Assembly (NCBI GenBank): GCA_965153455.1
Contig: OZ234504.1
Location: 11,656,001-11,720,000, forward strand
Reading direction: 5' to 3'
DNA: 64,000 nt
From: Sphagnum compactum
Taxonomy: Eukaryota > Bryophyta > Sphagnopsida > Sphagnales
This document shows positions 59,191 through 64,000 of the stretch, one piece after another (position 1 is the stretch's first letter; every line of letters begins with the position of its first letter). The notes below the pieces were generated by a model that was not told the origin of the DNA, searched no databases, and saw only the letters and a program-made list of their open reading frames with translations. Made by a program: the position numbers and the translations under genes.

Positions 59191-59659
59191 ATTTATTGGG
59201 TTTATGGAAGAAAATCACTTTGTGAAAAACACTGAACTTGATTAGGACTTGCGCTATTAATGTGATCCCATCTAGAACTGAGCTTATAGAACATACATAC
59301 ATATCCACTTACATACCTATACATACCAACAGAACCCTCTATAAACCCAGACTGGTAGAGTTATAGAGGTTTACTTCACTGGTTCTTCGAGTTTTTAGAA
59401 CAAGGGTTTATATATAGAAATAAGTTATCAGATTTTTGAGAATCACAGTTATATATCAGAATTCTTTAATTGTTTATAGAACATCATTTCATATACCTTT
59501 AATATCCACCATGAGAACCACCAGTTATTAGGTGTCACCACCCAGCATTGCTTAAAACTCCATTAGGAGGACAATGAAGCTTCCATTTTAAGCATCTGGC
59601 CACACTCCTATACCACAGCTGAGCTGAACAAAACTACTGTTAAAGGTTTTCTTTTTTTT

Positions 59660-59945
59660 TACTGGAAAAATTTCATTGAAAAGAAAAAATAAAAAATTTG
59701 AAAATGAAGTGATTTTGGGGGTTTAAATTGTCCCAGGACAAAAAATGCAAAATTCACCAGATTTTAGTATTGGGTTCCCATAAGTAGCCAAAAACATATA
59801 AATAAATTACTAGAAATTTGTACTTTCATATCTAGTTTATAGCCATTTTTTAATAAATCATCCTATGAATGACCACCACTTTCACTAAATCTTCTTCCTA
59901 TGGATTGTCGCTTTGGCTACATCACAAAATTCATAAGAAATATAT
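59660..59945 (+). repeat. Interspersed repeat R2, plus copy
   Basis: Contains TTCACCAGATTTTAGTATTG, GGTTCCCATAAGTAGCCAAA, TTTATAGCCATTTTTTAATA, AATGACCACCACTTTCACTA and GCTTTGGCTACATCACAAAA. Ends near 59,945. Confidence 0.6.
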
Positions 59946-62540
59946 TGTGTAGGGTTCCATGGATGCACCTATTAGCTAACAGCCTAGGAGTAAGTTTGAA
60001 TAACTTCAAAGTTGCAAACTTTTGAAGTTATTCTAGAGGTAGAGGGATAAAGAGCACCTATTTCCTCTGGCAATGAGAATGTGACTACATCATTCGAGTT
60101 TGAGGACCAAAGAGTAAAGGGAATTTAGACAGCTAAGGGCACGACCAAGTCAGTAGGTGAGGGAGTGAGTAAAAGGTAACTATCCATTGAGTACAGCCTT
60201 TTCAATTCATGTTTGATGTCCAACATTGATACTGGCTCCCTATTGATGAAACCCTGCCAATCATAAATAAATCAAAGCACCTCAAAAAGGCGAAAAACAA
60301 GGAACAAAATGGAAGGACCCATGTCCAAGAAGACAACAAAAAAACCACCTAAGACGGTGAACCACAAGGGAACATCAAGTTCCTGAACTCCCTCCTGTCA
60401 CAAGAAGCATATCAAATAAGGAAAAGGGAGGACCTCCTGGAAGGGAGGCCTATTGGTTGGTGGGTATTTCATTTCCACAGATGATGATGTTTTCACTTTT
60501 GACGATTTTCCACTAACCATGTCCAAAGCTTTTAATTATTCAAGCCCAAGTCAAACCCTTTCATCAAAACAATCAACTTTTTGCCACCCTTGAAAAAACA
60601 ACAAATTTCACCTATGTTTTGCATTTTTTGTTTTGCATGGTTTGGTTTTGTCTATGTAATGTTAATAGTAATAGTTGTGATAATAGCAAGATCAACATTA
60701 ATGTGACGCCATGGAGTAGGAATAATTGATGATGGAACGTGACAACATTGTTATAGCTAAAAATGTTGGTCCAATGAATTTGAATCCCCTTGTAAACTTT
60801 GGAGTTATTTGCAAGTAGAGTAAAAGGAGATGTTCAAACAATGAAATAAAGGAAAAGGAATAGTAGTAAGAAGATTCACACAAAAAAGATGTGGCAACCA
60901 ATATGCAACACACCCAAAAACAATCACAACAAACCAAAAATAATAAACAAACTTCAATGAGAACTCCCCAAAACCTACCACCACCCCTCCCACTTAACCA
61001 AACCCTAACCCTACCCAACTCTTGCTGAAATCACCCACAATGTAAAGACTCCCAACAAAAAAACTCATTCCAATTTGTCTAAATGGTCTCAGCAAAAAAA
61101 ACCTTTTTTATCATGTCTAAAAGTTTCAACAAGAAAATAGGTTCACATGGTGTGAAACTAGGTTAAATAAGTAAAAGATCAAAACTTTAGATTGAATGCA
61201 ACAATGTGAGGTCAAGGCCCAACAAACTAAAAGGAAGAAAAGGTGAAGAAAAAGGACATGGTCTAAAGTGATGCACTAATGGGTGTATGTACACTAAGGT
61301 GGCTCATTTTTTGAAAAAACAACAATTCATAGTGTTAAATTTTTGAATTCTTCTTGTATCATGGGTGCATGGTAATAAAGGACATGTATCAAGAGCAATA
61401 AAGTTCATATTAATAGGAGCCCACCTACATATTCCAAATATATACACTTTCAAACGCAAAAAATTAAAAATTGAAATTATTTAACGACTATGTTAGGAAC
61501 TTATGAAATTATGGCTCAAATTTAACCATTCAAAAGTCCTTAATTAAAATTTAATTATGATTTTTAAGGAAGACTTTCACATAAAAGTTTACTATGATAG
61601 TAAGAGTGAATGAAAGTGATTAAAGAAAAAATATATAATGAAGATAAAGTCATTTTTCATTTTAGGCATTCTTCATCACTCCCATTTTTGTTTTATCTTC
61701 TTTCGCACTTTAATTCCTAACTTTTACACTTGTTTTGCACTTGTTCTATAAGTTGTTTTATGCTTGTTTTGTCTTCATTTGCACTTTTGTTGACAAATCA
61801 CTTACACTTGTTATGTTTTAGTTTGCAAGTAGTTTTAGTTTTCCTTTTTATCAATTTGTGCTTTCTAACTTTTGTGCTTGTTTTGTAACTTGCTCTAGTT
61901 TCTATGTCCTATTTTCTAATTTTTATGCTTGTTTGTAAGTAGCTTGCTTTTTCTTTTTCTTGATTTTTTTTTTTCTACTTTTGTGCATATTTTGCAAGTT
62001 GCAAGCTGTTTTTTCACTCATGTGCATGTTCTTTTTTTCTTCTTGTGCTAAAGAGGTGTGATGCATCAACTAAAAGCAATTATATCGACAATGTTTTTAC
62101 AATTGATTTTACAATTGATTTTGCAAGCATAGTACTTGATAATGCATGGCCATGAAACAATTGAACTCCATAGTGTAATGTCTACTCTAATCTTCGAATG
62201 ATGATGCAAAATTAAATTTTGAGGCAATAAACAATCTTTTAGCCTTTGGTTCATCATTAATATCAACTTTCTTATGTGTATGCATTATTAGGGAATAAGG
62301 AGCTTGGTGATTTGATTGAGGTCAAATCTACAACTTCATACTCCCATTTCTTAATGACACAATACAATGACAAAAGGTGGATCAAACATTCTCATGTAAA
62401 TAAAACTTCATGCAATGTTTGACATGAAATTTAAGGCCTATGGTGGAGAAGAAAAACATGTGGTTGTGGTCTATTGTCCTTATGAATATTTGTGTAGCTT
62501 GTAGTTTATAGCTTGTATGATTATTACAAATCACAACTTT
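59945..62540. other. No gene; return to AT-rich DNA
   Basis: Open frames at 60,698-61,018 and 62,066-62,266 (minus) show no family motif. From 61,700 to 62,040 the words CTTGTTTTG, TTTTGTGC and TTGCAAGT repeat in low-complexity fashion. Confidence 0.45.
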
Positions 62541-63060
62541 TTAAGTTGTCCAACTTGATTATTTTATCTATTTGACCAAAAATTTGGTCAAAAATCACAT
62601 TTAATCAAATAAAACAAAAAAATGACATAGTAAAAAAGATAAGTGTTTAGTCAAATGAACGATTCAATTTTGTTTAAACCATATTTATAGTAAAATAAAT
62701 ATAAATTTTTAATATTTATGGTTATCTTGATTAGTCAACTTGACCAACAACTTAATTATTAATCAAGATGGTGGTCAAAATGGATATTAATAAATAGGTA
62801 GGTGAATAAGTTGGTGGGTAGGTAGGTAGGTTATAAATACATGTACATGTAAATAAATAACATACCTACCTAGCCTAACTAGCCTACATAGCTTACCTAA
62901 TTAGCTAAATAGGTTAGGTGGGTTTTTAAGTAGGTAGGTCTAACCTACTTAGGTACTTGGGTCATTAGGTTATGTAGGCACCTAAGTAGGCTTTCAATAG
63001 GCTAGGTAGGTAGACTAGGTAATTAAAGTAGGTAGGTAGGTAAACAAACTAGATGCCTAA
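62540..63060. repeat. TTGACCAA-rich segment plus AGGT/ACCT block
   Basis: TTGACCAA, TTGGTCAAAA, TAGTCAACTTGACCAA and GGTCAAAATGG words (62,560-62,785) lead into TAGGTAGGTAGG and ACCTACCTA sequence (62,800-63,060). Same succession as at 32,640-32,945. Confidence 0.5.
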
Positions 63061-64000
63061 CCCTAAACCTATCCACTCTCAAGGTTTGAGTGCTTTGAAC
63101 ATGCAAAAAAAAAATTTATTTATGTCAAGCTTTGAACCTATAAAGGTTCTAATCCTTAAGGTGTACATCATAGGACAAAAAGGGCCTATTCCTTACTACA
63201 GTATTCTTTACCTTATATTTTGATCCCCATAAAAAGAATTAATCAAAAGTTCTCATTTTTAAAAGGACTATATTTTAAACTATTACAATTATAGATTCCA
63301 TCATAATCATCTGTAAATGTGTCTTTACATGGTAAAAAAGGACTAGGTAAAAAAGACAAAAAATGGTGATGATGTGACAAGATTTTGGTACACCTTAAAG
63401 GATTTGCACTCCTAAACTTTGCAATCAATGGAAAATATTCCAAAAACTTTTATGCCTATCCAAACTATTATGCTTCCATTGTGATCTTTCAAACATATAA
63501 TAATGTGGTTTTAAGGAGTGTCCACTTGTGCTCAAGTGCCTCCTTTGACTATGTTTTTACCCAATTATAGTATCTATAAGTATTACAAGCATACAATTTT
63601 ATGACAACATTTTAAATTGTTTCATCCCAATCTAATGGTCAAAATGTAAACAAATGATGAAGATCATGTAAAGTGATTTACATCCACTTTAATTTTGATC
63701 CAACATTCAAGACCTAAAATGGTTGAATATACATGAATATATATCATATATCACATATAATTTGGAGCCATTTTGTGACACTAAGACACCCATACTTTTA
63801 GTTCCATGGCATGTTCATAAACAAACATTAAATGAAAATAAAAAACAATGGCCCTTTCATATATATGTTATTTTCACTTCAAGGTGATTTTTATAAGAAA
63901 AATAATATCATAATGCCTTGATGGCTTATGGACAAAAAAAACATGTCTAATGATTGACATACATTAGATAAATTTGAAGAACTTGCCAATATCGATGGAA
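63060..64000. other. AT-rich non-coding end of window
   Basis: No gene. A weak GGTTCAAAGC motif on the minus strand near 63,135-63,150 recalls a B box but has no proper A box. Short open frames at 63,243 and 63,385 overlap on opposite strands and lack motifs. Confidence 0.45.

Noticed and set aside
63130-63170. Third tRNA-like head (GGTTCAAAGC on the minus strand)
   Set aside because: The box spacing is too short and no A box is visible.

Overview
The window looks like nuclear DNA of a land plant. It is AT-rich, non-coding over most of its length, packed with decayed transposable-element coding sequence, and holds one convincing intact gene. That gene is a plant-type U-box/armadillo E3 ubiquitin ligase on the minus strand (46,807-48,237). 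CACTA, hAT-like, Ty3/gypsy-like and tRNA-headed SINE-like remains agree with a plant genome. I cannot name the species. A seed-free plant (bryophyte, lycophyte or fern) is my guess from recalled similarity of some decayed reading frames, and it is weak.

Layout. 1-41 kb is very AT-rich repeat territory. It carries blocks of the tetranucleotide AGGT/ACCT (about 1-320, 520-600, 17.4-18.1, 32.87-32.95, 34.98-35.08 kb, and again at 62.8-63.06 kb) and long tracts of almost pure A/T (4.7-5.7, 16.1-17.1, 30.8-31.6, 34.5-34.7, 35.1-35.6 kb). Embedded here are a gypsy 3' end (9.75 kb), a minus-strand DUF7869-like pseudogene (13.0-20.45 kb) split by a 3.8-kb CACTA-like element (15,642-19,469), two hairpin-core minisatellites (20.5-21.3 and 27.1-27.46 kb), a chain of plus-strand decayed coding blocks ending in two tandem FCP1/NIF-type phosphatase pseudogenes (22.8-29.5 kb), a gypsy reverse transcriptase fragment (32.2-32.6 kb), an unidentified minus-strand block (33.3-33.95 kb), an exact 26-bp array (36.2 kb), an unidentified GC-richer decayed reading frame (36.6-37.6 kb) and a reverse-transcriptase/endonuclease-like pseudogene (39.4-40.65 kb). 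From about 41 kb to 60 kb the base composition is more balanced. This part holds the U-box gene, an hAT-like MITE and a roughly 150-300-bp interspersed repeat present in both orientations. Beyond about 60.7 kb the AT-rich, AGGT-rich landscape returns.

No operon or pathway links the parts. The main biological story is decay. Several old reading frames stay coherent for hundreds of codons but carry in-frame stops, and most of these stops are one C-to-T (or, on the other strand, G-to-A) change from Gln, Arg or Trp codons, as expected for silenced, methylated transposons. The clearest event is the CACTA-like insertion. Taking it out with a 3-bp target duplication rejoins the two halves of the interrupted reading frame in phase. 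All family names rest on motifs I recognise by eye; no database search was run.
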